Position numbers and translations under genes: made by a program
Part shown: positions 1 to 11,869 of the stretch, piece by piece
How positions within the stretch are numbered: position 1 is the stretch's first letter
Layout: the number at the start of each line of letters is the position of its first letter
NCBI GenBank assembly: GCA_964017195.1
Contig: OZ024893.1
Span: 53,161,415-53,225,414, forward strand
From: Siderastrea radians
Taxonomy: Eukaryota > Cnidaria > Anthozoa > Scleractinia > Rhizangiidae
Length of the DNA stretch: 64,000 nucleotides
Direction: 5' to 3'
Notes under the pieces: model-generated
Told to the model about the DNA's origin: nothing
What the model saw: only the letters and a program-made list of their open reading frames with translations
Database searches by the model: none

Positions 1-787
1 CGCGCTAAAAACAAGGTCATGTTTTGAAAGGTTGATTTCTTGCTCAGTTAGACTTTTCAAATTAGTAAGCTTACAATACACAAAAAGGTTCTACACACTA
101 TTTGACTGCTAAATGAACCTCGTCCATGACTATCGTTTTTTTTTCTTTCATAATGTCGCTGAAAATTCGTTAATTGATTTGTAAAGGGCCGTATAAAGAT
201 GTGAAATAAAATTTGGGGCGGCACTTCAAACTCTTCGACAACGGCTACGTTTTCAGTACCCTTGAGAACTTTCATGTTTGATATTTGTTCGTCTATCAAA
301 AAGTTTAATGAGGACACGACTACAATAAAAGAGTTAATTTTCTCTTCACCACTTTTGCTAAAAACACACACACACATTCAGTCACAAACGCATGGAGGTA
401 GCCAGTCACTGAGAGATCTTCTATATTCAGCTGGCTGTACACAAATGGTATCTTTACCCTCAACAACAACAACAGTCTTCAGGACCTCATATTGGCGTTC
501 TTTTCATTAGAGGTCCGGTCTCTTTTCTGAATTGAATTTTCTAACCTGAAGTGAACAAATTTATAGAAACCGATGCGGCCATCTTCGCGAGTCTGCGAGC
601 GTGGATTATTTTCATCTTCACGCGAGTCTCGCGTGAATGTCAAAGGCGTCAAAAACAAGGGGACGTCCTAATATTTCGCTCCCTTTTTGTCTTTACACGA
701 CCCATAACGCATGCTCAGTTCAAATTTTCCCGCACATGCGCTTTAAAAAACCGGAAGCCGTAAAAGTGGCATCCGGTTTTTGATTAT
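1..787. other. Sequence outside the duplication, no gene recognised
   Basis: A 106-codon minus-strand frame (57-377) and shorter plus frames are open, but none resembles a known family and no confident splice sites frame them. Confidence 0.4.
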
Positions 788-843
788 CCCAGAGTCCGTG
801 GCATTTCGACCCTGCTGACCGTAAATGCACGCGGGCTCTGGGA
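788..843. repeat. 56-bp interrupted palindrome at the left edge of the duplication
   Basis: CCCAGAG..GGCATTT pairs with AAATGCACGCGGGCTCTGGG; ends 10 bp before homology to unit B starts. Confidence 0.6.
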
Positions 844-2953
844 ACGAGATTGCAAGTTTTGGTGAAGCTGCCGCATAAGCGCGTGCGCAAAATATGCAAG
901 ACAGAAAGTGACGATACGAGTGACGGATATTGCATGCACGAAAGGAAATCGAATGGTTTTGCTCGGAGGTTACTTATTCGTCCCCCGAAACATAGGGCGA
1001 CCATGAAGCCTCTGCTTGCATGGCAGTTCTGGGTGGGTCCTCAGAAATAACTAGATTGTATGAAGTTTTCCTATTTGCTATCGGTGAGTATATTTCTCTT
1101 TAGAAAATATAAAATACTTGAAGTCGGTGCACTGCTTCCGGCAATACACACGTTTTTGTTGCTCTATATAAGCACACTAGCTCAAAAAATGTGTGTATAA
1201 ACGGATTTATCACTAAATTACAGGTGCTACAAAAGAAAATGTCAACAAGGAAACGTAAAATTACTGATTTTTCGTTCTTCGTCTACTAAAAAAAATGATG
1301 GATTAGTTTTGATTTTCGAGTCTATTATTTCAAGTATCAAATCCCTTGATTCTTAGTGCATATTTTTAAACATTTGTTCTGGATTGATTAATGTCCCTTC
1401 TCTGCACTAAATGTATTGACAAAAAATGATCGTTAAAGGTATTTTCATTAATTAGATGATATATATCATTGATTTATTCTTTGGAAGAGTCCTCAGACCT
1501 AACATGAAAACACAGTGGTTTCTAAAAAGTTAAGATTAAGGCAGAGAATTGGCTTTGCCATGATATTCATCGTTTCTTTCTGCGTCGATGAGCTTAGTGT
1601 GCTCGTCATCTGTTTTTTACCCACCAAGTTAGGCTGAATCAACTTGCTGAAACGCTGAAAAACAAAACGAAATTCTTTTTTTAATATTTAAAGCTATCTT
1701 CTCGGGGTCCACTACTGAATTTTAGACGAATTCGAATTTTTTAATTGTCTTACGGTATAATCTCATTCACATAGTCAAACATTGTGACGTTAAAACCAAC
1801 GAAACTGCTAAGTGGTAATTGCGTATGCTTGGGCCGAGTGCTACAATTAAAAGTTTTATCTTGTTGTTGTTAACCTTTGAAGGAGAAGAGGATTCGCCCA
1901 CACTAGCGTCAGACCTATCCAAAATACTTCCTCTGTGTTTAAAATAGTACCATTACTTCTTTCTTTAAGCAGTTTCATAACTGGGGTATATAGCGCACCT
2001 GGCTTTTTCTGCTATTCAGGAGGCTACCAAAACAACAAATATTTGGTATATATTTCTTTCAGATTATTACTACTCGTAACACCTCCTTATTTCGTAAGTC
2101 TAAAAAGTGTACAATAAACTTGAGTTATCTTGACTTGAGGAAGTATTTACCTCTTTAATGGTTCCAGTAGTGTTGATCAGTTTGTATATCATCACTCCAG
2201 GGATAAACATCAATGAGGACACTGTCAACAGCCAGCCAATAGCCATTCCCCAGTCTGGATACTCATATTTACCATATGTGAGCGGGGAATACGTCGCAAT
2301 GTAGAAGAAAAGATAAACTAGCAAATTGAAGGTAAATTGATATTCAGATTAAGTGTTTTGTTAGAATCGTTCTGAAATGAATAGAGAATGTCAAATATGC
2401 AGTGTACGATTTGGCACTCTTTAGACTTACTCCACGTCGCTTGTATTATATTGGACGAAAGCAATGATTATCGTGCGGAGATAAGAGTAAGAAAAGTGAT
2501 GACATCTACGTTCGTGTATAGCGAGCGATAATTTTCTCTAAGCGCGCAGAATATTGCGTGTGTCGCGCGCGATGCAAATCAGTGAAGTATAGGATACGAG
2601 CTGCAAAACCAGCCGCCATTTTGATCCATGTTCGTGGACCACGCGCGCGCCCTCAATAATCAGAACAAGCCACTTGGAGCAAATCTAGGCGCTCTTCTGC
2701 CTAAGAGATGACAACAACGATATTATAACTTACCAAACAAAATATCGGTGAAGAAAAGCACCAGCACCAGCCACTCCAGGGATTGATACGTAATCCCACC
2801 ATACTTTCAATGTTGTCATAGAAACGACGCCAACCTGTCAATGGCAAGAGAAGACATTATAGTATTTTCCCTGAGGAAAGTTAACGTTACAAATTGTATC
2901 CCTAACGTGCAAAATGTATGTTGTAGGGACGTGTTTCCTAACCTTATGCCTCG

Positions 2954-3999
2954 TATGCTAGTCAACATACATTTTCAAAAGTGACCGTTACAATTTTGAC
3001 AAACCTTTTATACAATAGTGATAAGGGGTCTGGAACCAAGATTAAGAAAACAATCTTAACAGTGAATCTATAAAAAGCTACAGCTAATTAATAAAGTATC
3101 AGCTTCTCACTTCTGACGTTGACATTAAAGGCTGGCTTCAGTTCTTGGATTAACAATGTTTCTTTGATTTTGCAGTGGTAATCAGTTTTGCCTGATGCTA
3201 AAATGTCAAAATGATCCCACTTGATGTTGTGTCCGGTGGTTTTGACATGGTCTGCAATGGCAAACGTGTGGTCATTTTTAAAGAGGGCCTTGAATGTTCA
3301 GTTTTTCTATCATGAAGTCGTCGTTTTGTTTTACCGATGTAGAAATCATTGCAGTCCCAGCAACTGGCTTTGTAAATTACTTTAGATTTATGAGAACGAT
3401 TCAAGCGGTCCTTGTATGGAAAGAAAGATTTGACGCGGCAATTATTTTGAAAAATTATCTTGAGGTTGACAAAAGAGTAGAAATTGTATACACATGATTT
3501 CAGGCTTTGAGAGATTCGGTTGCTCTGCACTGAGACCTAAGTAAGGTAACAGAATAATGATATCTTTCTTAGGAACCGTGGAGACAGGGCTCCTCGGCTT
3601 GTTTCTGTTCCTGTTTAGAACATCGTTAACATTGTAGGTGATTATCCCTTGGGGGTAACCATTTTGAAGCAGAAGCTTTCGAAGATCGCCAAGAGCAGAT
3701 TGCAGCAAGGAAGCAGAGGAGCAAATTCGGTAGCAACGATAAGTGAGAGTGCGTATGAGATTTATTTTGTACTTGCGTGGAGTAAACGAATCCCATTTGG
3801 TGTAACGGCCAGTGAATGTCTTCTTCCGGTAGATGGATGTATAAAAGGTTTATCAAAATTGTAACGGTCACTTTTGAAAATGTATGTTGACTAGCATACG
3901 AAACGTCAAGTTTATATAAAAATGCGTAAGTTTATAATGTTTATTACCGCTGTTTGTGTTTTATTTTTGATCAAGTTAGGATGGCCCAGGAAAAAACGT
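2954..3999 (-). mobile_element. Truncated Penelope-like retroelement with GIY-YIG region, unit A only
   Basis: The minus strand encodes the C-terminal part of a Penelope-like ORF in broken frames. From ~3870 down come YTKW-type and LLQNGYPQGIITYNVNDVLN segments, then a GIY-YIG-type endonuclease region (KVIYKASCWDCNDFYIGKTK with RRLHDRKTEH after it) near 3290-3400, then a C-terminal IKETLLIQELKPAFNV near 3120-3170. The insertion is bracketed by an 11-bp direct repeat CTTATGCCTCG (2943-2953 and 4000-4010), while unit B has the single copy near 42030. The first and last ~60 bp of the element core (2953-3013, 3840-3900) are inverted copies of each other. The RT domain is missing (5' truncation). 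Confidence 0.8.
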
Positions 4000-4036
4000 C
4001 TTATGCCTCGCTTTGGGGATAAATGGCCACACCAGG

Positions 4037-5035
4037 GTGGAGTGGAGTGGAGTGGGGTGAATTTTGAGTGGAGTGGAGTGGAGAGGAGTGGGGTGAAGTG
4101 GGGAGGAGTGGAGTGGGGTGGAGTAGAGTGAAGTGGGGTGGAGTGAATTTGGAGTGGAGTGGAGTGGAGTGGAGTGGCGTGGAGTAGAGTGGAGTGGAGT
4201 AAATTTGGAGTGGAGTGAAGTAGAGTGGAGTGGAGTGAATTTGGAGTGGAGTGGAGTGGAGTGTTATGGAGTGGAGTGAATTTGGAGTGGAGTGGAGTGG
4301 AGTGAATTTGGAGTGGAGTGGAGTAGCGTGGAGTAGAGTGGAGTGGAGTGAATTTGGAGTTGAGTGGAGTGGAGTGAATTTGGAATGGAGTGGAGTGGAG
4401 TGGGGTGGAGTGGAGTGGAGCGGAGTGGAGTAACGTGGAGTAAACTGGAAAGCAGTGGAGTGGAGTGGAGTGGAGAGGAGTGGAGTAGATTGGAGTGGAG
4501 TGGAGTGGAGTGTACTGGAGTAGAGCAAAGTGAAGTGGAGTGGAGTAAAATGGGGTGGAGTGGAGTAAAGTGGGATGGAGTGGAGTGGAGTGGAGTGAAG
4601 TGGCGTGGAGTGGAGTGGAGTGGAGTGAATTTGGAGTGGAGTGGAGTGGAGTGGAGTGAAGTGGCGTGGCGTGGAGTGGAGTGGAGTGGAGTGTAGTGGA
4701 GTGGAGTGAATTTGGAGTGGAGTGGAGTGGAGTGAATTTGGAGTGGAGTGGAGTGGAGTGGAGTGGAGTGGAGGAAAGTGGAGTGGAGTGGAGTGAAGTG
4801 GCGTGGAGTGGAGTGGAGTGGAGTGAATTTGGATTGAAGTGGAGTGGAGTGGAGTGGAGTGGAGTGGAATGGAGTGGATTGGAGTGGAGTGGAGTGGAGT
4901 GGAGTAAAGTGGAGTGGAGTGGAGTGGAATGGAGTCGAGTGGAGTGGAGTGGAGCAAAGTGGAGTGGAGTAAAGTGGAGTGGACTGGAGGGAAGTAAAGT
5001 GGAGTGGAGTAAAGTGGACTGGAGTGGAGTGGAGT
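4037..5035. repeat. (GTGGA)n pentameric satellite in intron 10 of copy A
   Basis: About 1.0 kb of GTGGA pentamers broken by a recurrent variant GTGAATTTGGA and by AAAGTGGA and GCGTGGA forms. Because 5 nt times 3 is 15 nt, both strands stay open and give long meaningless repeats (EWSGV on plus, LHSTP on minus). It is embedded in DNA shared by both units: GATAAATGGCCACACC on the left and AATGGTCTAAAAGTGGCAAC on the right. Confidence 0.95.
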
Positions 5036-6085
5036 ATAGAAATGGTCTAAAAGTGGCAACATATATTGGCTCGGTTATTTTTAGGATCAGTTTGAACAAA
5101 CAAAAGTCATGCTCGCATTGATGGAAACATGAAACTAATGGTCTAGCTTTATGCAAAATTTCAGCGCCATAAGCAAATGACGCAAATGTCTTTGGTAATC
5201 GATAAAACGGATGAAATACCTAACCATTCCAAGTTCTGGAAGTTGTTGGAAATTTTTAAAGTACTCAGTACTTAGTATTTTCAACGCATGAGAGTATTTA
5301 CGTGGTCAAACTCAGAGAAATCTGGGTTACGTTATAGTGCCTTTACAGCATCTAAAAGGACCCCTGAGGTATTACTTTAAGATGTACATTTATGTGTACG
5401 CACTTCAGGAAGAGGCCATTTTTTCACAGTTTGTTCTCACCATAAAGCCATCCAATAGCCACGCTTTCGCCGACAACCACCAGTAGAAGAACTGTTCCAC
5501 TGCCAGAGAAGCTGTCGAACAACTGAAAGACGTACATTCCTCCCTGCAACAAAAATCGATACCAGCATTGATTTCGTTCATGTCTTGTGCAGCATTTTAA
5601 CGCGAAGCTAGAAATCAATCATCCCTGAAGAAAGATGCAACAAAATTTTCGGGATGTTTCCACTGCAATTATCCAGATTTTATTTTTTTTAGAATTCATT
5701 TATGGCGGGAATTCGATGTATGATACACAGCAAAAAATAGCATTTACCTTAGTGACCATGGATAGTCCAACCAGGTACCAGACAGCACACATAAAGGCCG
5801 TGAACAGCTCCTTGCGGTATCCACGTCTTAGGTAGTGTGGAAATAAATCAGCAGAGGCCGTCACAACGGCCTCTATGCCTACAAACTTTAAAAAGACATA
5901 AACGGATACGATTACATATTAATGATCATTTGTTACACCAGAAATTGTAGTCTGTTGTACCTTTCAAGGAAATGGAATCACATAAGAGGAATACATTGCT
6001 TAAATTTTACTGATCAAGAGCAACGCAAGATTTCTCGATTAATCAGTCAGTCTCTGATCATTTGATTGCTGTCACTGACTCCTCC

Positions 6086-6219
6086 AGCCTAGTACCCAGA
6101 CGTTCTCTTCTCGCTCACACGACTTGGCGCGAAATTTCGTGACGTCATTCGGTGACGTCAAGACATTTCGCACCAAGTCGAGTTGAGTGAGCGGGAGGAG
6201 AACGCCTGGGTACTAGGCT
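6086..6219. mobile_element. Long hairpin with TGACGTCA core, unit A intron 8
   Basis: Starts AGCCTAGTACCCAGACGTTC and folds back on its complement at 6200-6219. The centre holds GTGACGTCATTCGGTGACGTCA-type palindromes (CRE-like). Present identically placed in unit B, so older than the duplication. Confidence 0.75.
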
Positions 6220-6464
6220 GTGATTCCTCAACAGGTTAGGAAAGCTTGCTCGTAATTTCATCCATCAGGCTTGAGCCAGAGTAGTGTAAGAATCAAAGCT
6301 GAAAAACTAAACCTGCCGAAGCAGTCGATTCCTATATCGATTCTTATCATTTACCTCACTGTCCATTCCAAGTAGGAGAAGCATGAAGAAGAAAAAAAAA
6401 GACCACATTGGAGCGATAGGCATCTGAGCTACTGCTTCAGGATAAGCTATGAAAGCGAGACCTG

Positions 6465-6576
6465 AGTAGTAAAGGGGGCTCAGATGGGTCCCATACTGGC
6501 TTCTGNNNNNNNNNNNNNNNNNNNNNNNGACCAATCAGAAGCCAGTATGGGACCCATCTGAGCCCCCTTTACTACT
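6465..6576. mobile_element. Hairpin MITE inserted in exon 8 of copy A, 23-bp assembly gap at its centre
   Basis: The arms 6465-6505 and 6536-6576 are perfect 41-nt reverse complements, starting AGTAGTAAAGGGGGCTCAG. They are flanked by identical 6-bp direct repeats GACCTG (6459-6464 and 6577-6582). A run of 23 N lies at 6506-6528, as expected where a hairpin defeats assembly. Copy B has the empty site at about 45170-45176. The insertion lies 8 nt inside the exon that begins the conserved GPGL..FIAYPEA segment. Superfamily not assigned. Confidence 0.88.
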
Positions 6577-7057
6577 GACCTGGACCTAAAGAGAAATAGC
6601 ATTTACACACCTGATATTAGGATGACGTGTGAGTGATAAAATATCTTGATAATAAAGGGTATACTGCGTAGCACCTTAAACTAGAAATATATTCAGAAAC
6701 TGGGTATAGGTGCTATCAACTGTCAGATAATGACACCGATGGTAAGTCTGTAGAAAGAATCTCCAAGACAGATATGGTTAACTTATCCTACATAAGTCTC
6801 TTTTTCCGGCATTCCCTGCGTAACAGATTGTAGAGCGGGAGGTTTTGGCGTGGGATTGAATTCCTGCCGTACCACCAATGGCGCGCGGTCTCAGCTCATA
6901 TGGTCACGTCTTTCGGCAGTTAGGCTGTTGAGCTTATCTTACAGGACTTAAAGGAGAGTTAAAGAACCCATTTTACCTTTCGATAGGAGTAAGGTTCTCG
7001 GTGTCTTAGTTTGGTGTCTGTGAGTGTGGGTGTTTTTCTGGAAGATCTTTCAAGAAG

Positions 7058-7282
7058 GGTAAGGCCCAGTTCAGACGCCGTACCAAATATATTTTCGCCT
7101 GGAGGTCGTATTCAGTCTCTGTAGGCGGCGAGCTTTGCCGTACCCTGAGAGATTTTGCCTTGCCTAAGTGAAATCTCTCGAAAATATCAGGCTGATTTTG
7201 ACATCGTACCACTGCCAAATAACTACCTACTACTTGGTACGGCAAATGAGAGGTAATCTAGGCGTCTGAACGTACTAGGCCT
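7058..7282. mobile_element. MITE in intron 7 of copy A (paralogue at ~45650-45853)
   Basis: Inverted ends around AGGCCCAGTTCAGACGCCGT and AGGCGTCTGAACGTACTAGG, with GCCGTACC motifs inside. Shared by both units. Confidence 0.5.
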
Positions 7283-7918
7283 AAAGTTAGCTGAAATCCG
7301 CATTTCAGACACCTAAACTGCATTCCATAAATTACTGTAATTGACTGGGGTTTAGTACAGTACACGTCGAGGGGATTGCCGATGTTGCGTTTCCATGTGT
7401 GTGTATCACAACCCAAGCCGTCTTCAGCGTTTGTTGGACGTTAAACTCAGGGTAAACATTTGCCTAATTCACCCTAAACTTTGTGAAGCCATTTGGTAAG
7501 TAGAATTACCTTGTTGAACAACGTCTTTTACTTCTACTCCTTGATTTTTGGCCATGAAGCCTAAGACAGAGAAAATCAGAAATCCCGCATAGATACTTGT
7601 TCCGCTGTTGAAAAATGTGTACCATATGCAATCCCTACAGAGATAAAAATGTGGAAAATGGTCAAATCTTCAGCTGATGGTTAAGTGCACTTTATGACAA
7701 AATTTACTGAGCCTTTTGTAGCGAATTCGTCGCTATTACGAGTAGGTTTCAGCAAGTAGCATTTGAGTGAATGTTCGGAACAAGAAAACATGGCCGCTGT
7801 GCAAAGTAACGTTCTATTGTTGGGAATTTGGATGTTAGCAGATGATTAGGATCATTTGCAATCGCCCCTCTGCTGACGGAAAATAAATCAAACTTAAACA
7901 CAAGTTTAGGCCATTGTC

Positions 7919-8095
7919 ATGAACATCATAAAGATCATCATAAAGATCATCATAAAGATCATCATTATCATTTTTTGTCATCACCATCACTGCAACCATC
8001 ATCACCTCCACCATTACCGTCACCACCATCTTCATCATCGTCATCGTCATTGTCGTCGTCATGTCATTGTCATGTCATCGTCATCATCATCACTG
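7919..8095. repeat. ATC/CAT-rich low-complexity tract
   Basis: ATCATAAAG repeats then CATCAC/CGTCAT runs; lies in a ~650-bp stretch (7640-8303) missing from unit B. Confidence 0.85.
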
Positions 8096-9592
8096 CCGTC
8101 CATCACTGTGGCCCTCCTCTCCACAACGGCCATGACTTCTTGTACTAACTTGTCAATAACATTTCGATATCATTAGAACTTCTGACGCCAGTTGCGTAAA
8201 CGTTTTACACCCGACTCTAAACACTGATTAACGTCTTAACGTCAGGCGTGCCAAAGGGTAAGGTTTATTTCCTTCGATTAATAGGGAGTGGTCTTAAAGG
8301 AGTCTCATGTCAATTTGTTTTTCTTTTCTCATAAAAGTCCATCCCGTAACGAATGAAACTTTGAGCAAATTCGGCTGTCTTCTTTGATATTGGATCTGCT
8401 ACCTGATGCTAGTTCGTATATCAGTATATTCCAGGGCTGGCTTTTGTCAGATATACTTCAACAATAGTTTCACTGACTATATCAAAATTAATGGTACAAA
8501 TGGCACTTTTTTTTTCGTGTTTTTGGTAGATACTTATGTGCCACGTAGTAAACCTGATTGAGTGAATTAGCGAATGGGCCGCGCATCAAGTGTGTTATGA
8601 GTTTACTTGTAAAAGTTGTTGTGGTATTTGTTAAAGCTCCCCAGTGCCATCAAGCCTCCCATTCCAATAGAATAGGAGAAAAACACGTACCTGTGTAGCA
8701 GCGTCCAGCCAGACCTGAAAAGACATAACATTGTCACTTTGGGATAACAGATGGTTTCACTAAGATCACTAAAGCTTTCCAGACCTCTGCCCCTTCTGCA
8801 AATCCTTCTCCCGAACTGCTTTCCTTTCGCTTGCAGCGTTGGCACGGCAGAAATCTTTTTTCTTTTTTTTCTATGAAATAAGGGTCTCTCTTTACGCGCA
8901 TTCTAAAAGAGCTGGAAAATCAACGAAATTCAAATACTGCTTTGACCAATTAGACCCTTTTTTATGTTATCCTAATCACTATCCTAATCAGGACGCGTCT
9001 TACAATTGGACATCGGCCAACCAGAAAGTCTGTTTGCTATTCTGGGCGATATTTGCAACTTACTCAGGACCAAACCTTTGACATCTTCAACTTTCGCTTA
9101 GCTGGACCTCGTAAAATTACCTTAATTGTGAGTTTTCTTACTCGAGGTTTTATCAACAACTCGTCAAAAACAGACTAACAACAAACCGTATACACACATC
9201 TGACGAAAAAGAATTTGAAAGTATATGAAGCAATAAAAAATAACGAATTAAGAGCAGGGAAAACCATAGCTCAACAAAATGACGCCAAAGCGAACAATAC
9301 AATTTCGCTGAGTTATTTCTGCCCATATTTTATGTCATTTCCTTTACAGTTCCAGACATAATTGTCAAACGTCACGTACCTTTCCTTTGGCAAGTTTTGA
9401 CCAGTCAGGAGTGAGATAAAACTTGATTCCTTCGGCAGCTCCCGGTAAAGTGACACCGCGAATCAAGAGGACCGTCAAAAAAATATAGGGAGCTGTGGCA
9501 GTGAAGTAAACAACCTAAAAATAAATTTTATAAAGACAAAGTTAAGTCCTTTTTGTTCATATCAATAAAACTTTCGACATGTAGAGGCTCCA

Positions 9593-10345
9593 ATAGTCAA
9601 CGTTGACTCCGAATTAAAAGCGAACTTAAGAACCACGACGACGACTTGGACGACGACGACGGGAAGTTAGGTAAATGCCAGTGCGCAAGCGCAGCCCATG
9701 AAGCCCGTCGTCGTGCTGCTGTCGGCGACGGCCAAGAGAGTAGTTTCACGTCGTCGTCCAACTGAAGCAAAGGAAAAAATTTGTTCGCCAAGTTTAAGGT
9801 ATAATTTCACCTCAATCATCACGTTTAGTCCTTTAAAATCCGTTTTGTCTAGTGTGGTTCGATTTTACTTTCAGTTTTTATTTAAAAGCGAAAATTCGAA
9901 TGATAAGCTCAACTGTACTTCTTTTAGATAGACAGAACAAACGATTTTTGCGATGTTCTAGAATTTTTCGAAACTAACAAATCTCGACAGAACAAATTCA
10001 TCAAGTCTCAATCTTTATACCAATTTAATTTTCAGGAATCCAAACTTTGTTGCAAGTACGACCACGGTTTATTGATGTTGCGGGAAGTTTTAGACATTGA
10101 ACCCTACCAGTTTAAAATAAGAAGTCCCAACTGAACGAGGAGGGGCAAAAAATGGTTTCAAACGACGCCATGTAAACAACCAGTTTGCATTCACATCAAG
10201 CGACCGTCTTCGTCGTCGTGCAAGCCGACTTAAGTTTCTTTTCCCGCCGAAACTCACGTCATCGCTCCAGTCCTTTCGCGGTCGATGGTCGTCGTCGTCG
10301 CGGCTTTCGTCGTGGTTCTTAAGTTCCCTGAAGTTGACGCTCTGC
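9593..10345. mobile_element. Inverted-repeat element rich in CGACGA, intron 4 of copy A
   Basis: AACTTAAGAACCACGACGA near 9617 and its complement TCGTCGTGGTTCTTAAGTT near 10306-10325, with many CGTCGTCGT tracts. Only the left half survives at the paralogous place in unit B (50810-51120). Confidence 0.55.
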
Positions 10346-10435
10346 GAAACCGGTGTTAGCCTACATTTTTCATATCTTCTCTGCAACTGCCATCTAGCCA
10401 TCTACTGATATAATACGAACTGACTCGCTTCTAGT

Positions 10436-10545
10436 TAACTTGATAGGTCAGTTGGTATGAGCGCTGCACGACCCCTGCAGCAAGTTTACAACTTGGAAGC
10501 CCGGATTATTTTCAAGCCTTCTTGAGGCTTAAGCCAGGAAGTTAA
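10436..10545 (+). mobile_element. tRNA-derived SINE remnant, intron 4 copy A (paralogue 51770-51890)
   Basis: GATAGGTCAGTTGGTATGAG followed by CGCTGCAC is a decayed D-arm/A-box segment, followed by AAGCCCGGATTATTTTCAAG. Present in both units. Confidence 0.45.
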
Positions 10546-10760
10546 GGTACCTCGTGGTACCATATCGTGTTGCATGCCTAAAACAACTCTCATCCATAGC
10601 TATTTCAATTTTAACCGAAGGACACGTGTCGCAGAATAGCAGACAACGAGAGAAGTGAATTTGGGTGGAGGAATTGGGCTGAGATAAAGTTAGCAAAAAG
10701 CAGACCAGAATGGAGATCTTTTGTTCGCGCCCTATGCGACACTGGGCGCAAAAAGGACCT

Positions 10761-10834
<74 letters not shown>
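10761..10834. repeat. (GAT)n microsatellite, unit A
   Basis: About 25 repeats with one GGT interruption. Unit B has only ~8 repeats at 52131-52153. Confidence 0.95.
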
Positions 10835-10838
<4 letters not shown>

Positions 10839-11869
10839 ACTTGATCGCTAAACCACTGAGGATCGTTTGTGAATGTGGACACCCTATGTATGTCACGCGA
10901 TTACTCGAAATCACTGTAATATTTTTGCCGTGTTCTCTTAACACAAATGTGAATAAGCATATAAACTCTTTTCAAAAGGTGTAAAACAAATGATGTAAGC
11001 AGGTCTAGTAAGGGGTTAGATCTACTTAAGGTACCTGACTTTGTTGTATCAAAGTTTCTTACCTTTCCACTTGATTTTACTCCTTTACACACGCACAGGT
11101 AACAAAGGATCCACGCTAACAGCAGGCACAAAGCTAAGTCCCAGTTAACAGTCCCTGGCTCGCCCAAACCATCGGAAATCCGTAAAACCCTACGGCTAAA
11201 TTAAAAATTAAACATATATAAATAGTCACATTTTCATCGAGTTGAATGCACATTTCACATTAAAGTCGTTACGATTTACACGTGAAAGCGCAAACACTAG
11301 CGATGTTCACAATCCACGTATAAATGCTTGCGTATTTGGAACGGCTTTTTGAATGAACGCGGAAAAGTCGCGTTCTTCTCTTGCTTGCGTCTACGGTTGC
11401 ATTTGCAGTATTTACGCGTGGTTTTAACGCAAGCTTAAGCTAAGCACAAGACGAAAGAGAAATGCTTCCTTGTCTTGAGCAATACAGCCTGTGTATTCAA
11501 AAAAGATGGTGCGATAGACGGCCCTTACTCCCAGTACTCCTGGCTTGCTGACACTCGCTTAGATCCATTCCTAACCGTGACGTTGAAAAGATCGGTGACA
11601 TTGCCAAAAGTGTGGTTCATTTGGTTGCCGTGATGATTGACCTCAAAGCAGTTTGGCGTGTTCCATTCATTGCCACAATGGGTCCATGGAAGTGTTGATT
11701 GGAATGAAGCAAACATGTAAAACAAGGACCACCCAATAATAACGTTGTAGTAAATAACTATGTACTGCATGACTCCGATACTTGCATAGCCAATACCTGG
11801 TAAGAGCAAAAGAGTTCCAAGAAATGCAATTAATTTAATAGTGTCTATACGAAAGTAGGATGTCACAAG

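Noticed and set aside
57..377. 106-codon minus-strand ORF at the left edge
   Set aside because: No splice sites or similarity that I can defend; left as unassigned.
3912..5156. Open frames of up to 414 codons reading (LHSTP)n on minus and (EWSGV)n on plus; same at 42027-43832
   Set aside because: They are the pentamer satellite read in a 15-nt period; no stop can arise, several frames are open at once, and there is no other protein signature.
7835..8176. Met/Thr-rich and His-rich ORFs on opposite strands
   Set aside because: Low-complexity ATC repeat; no domain, not conserved in unit B.
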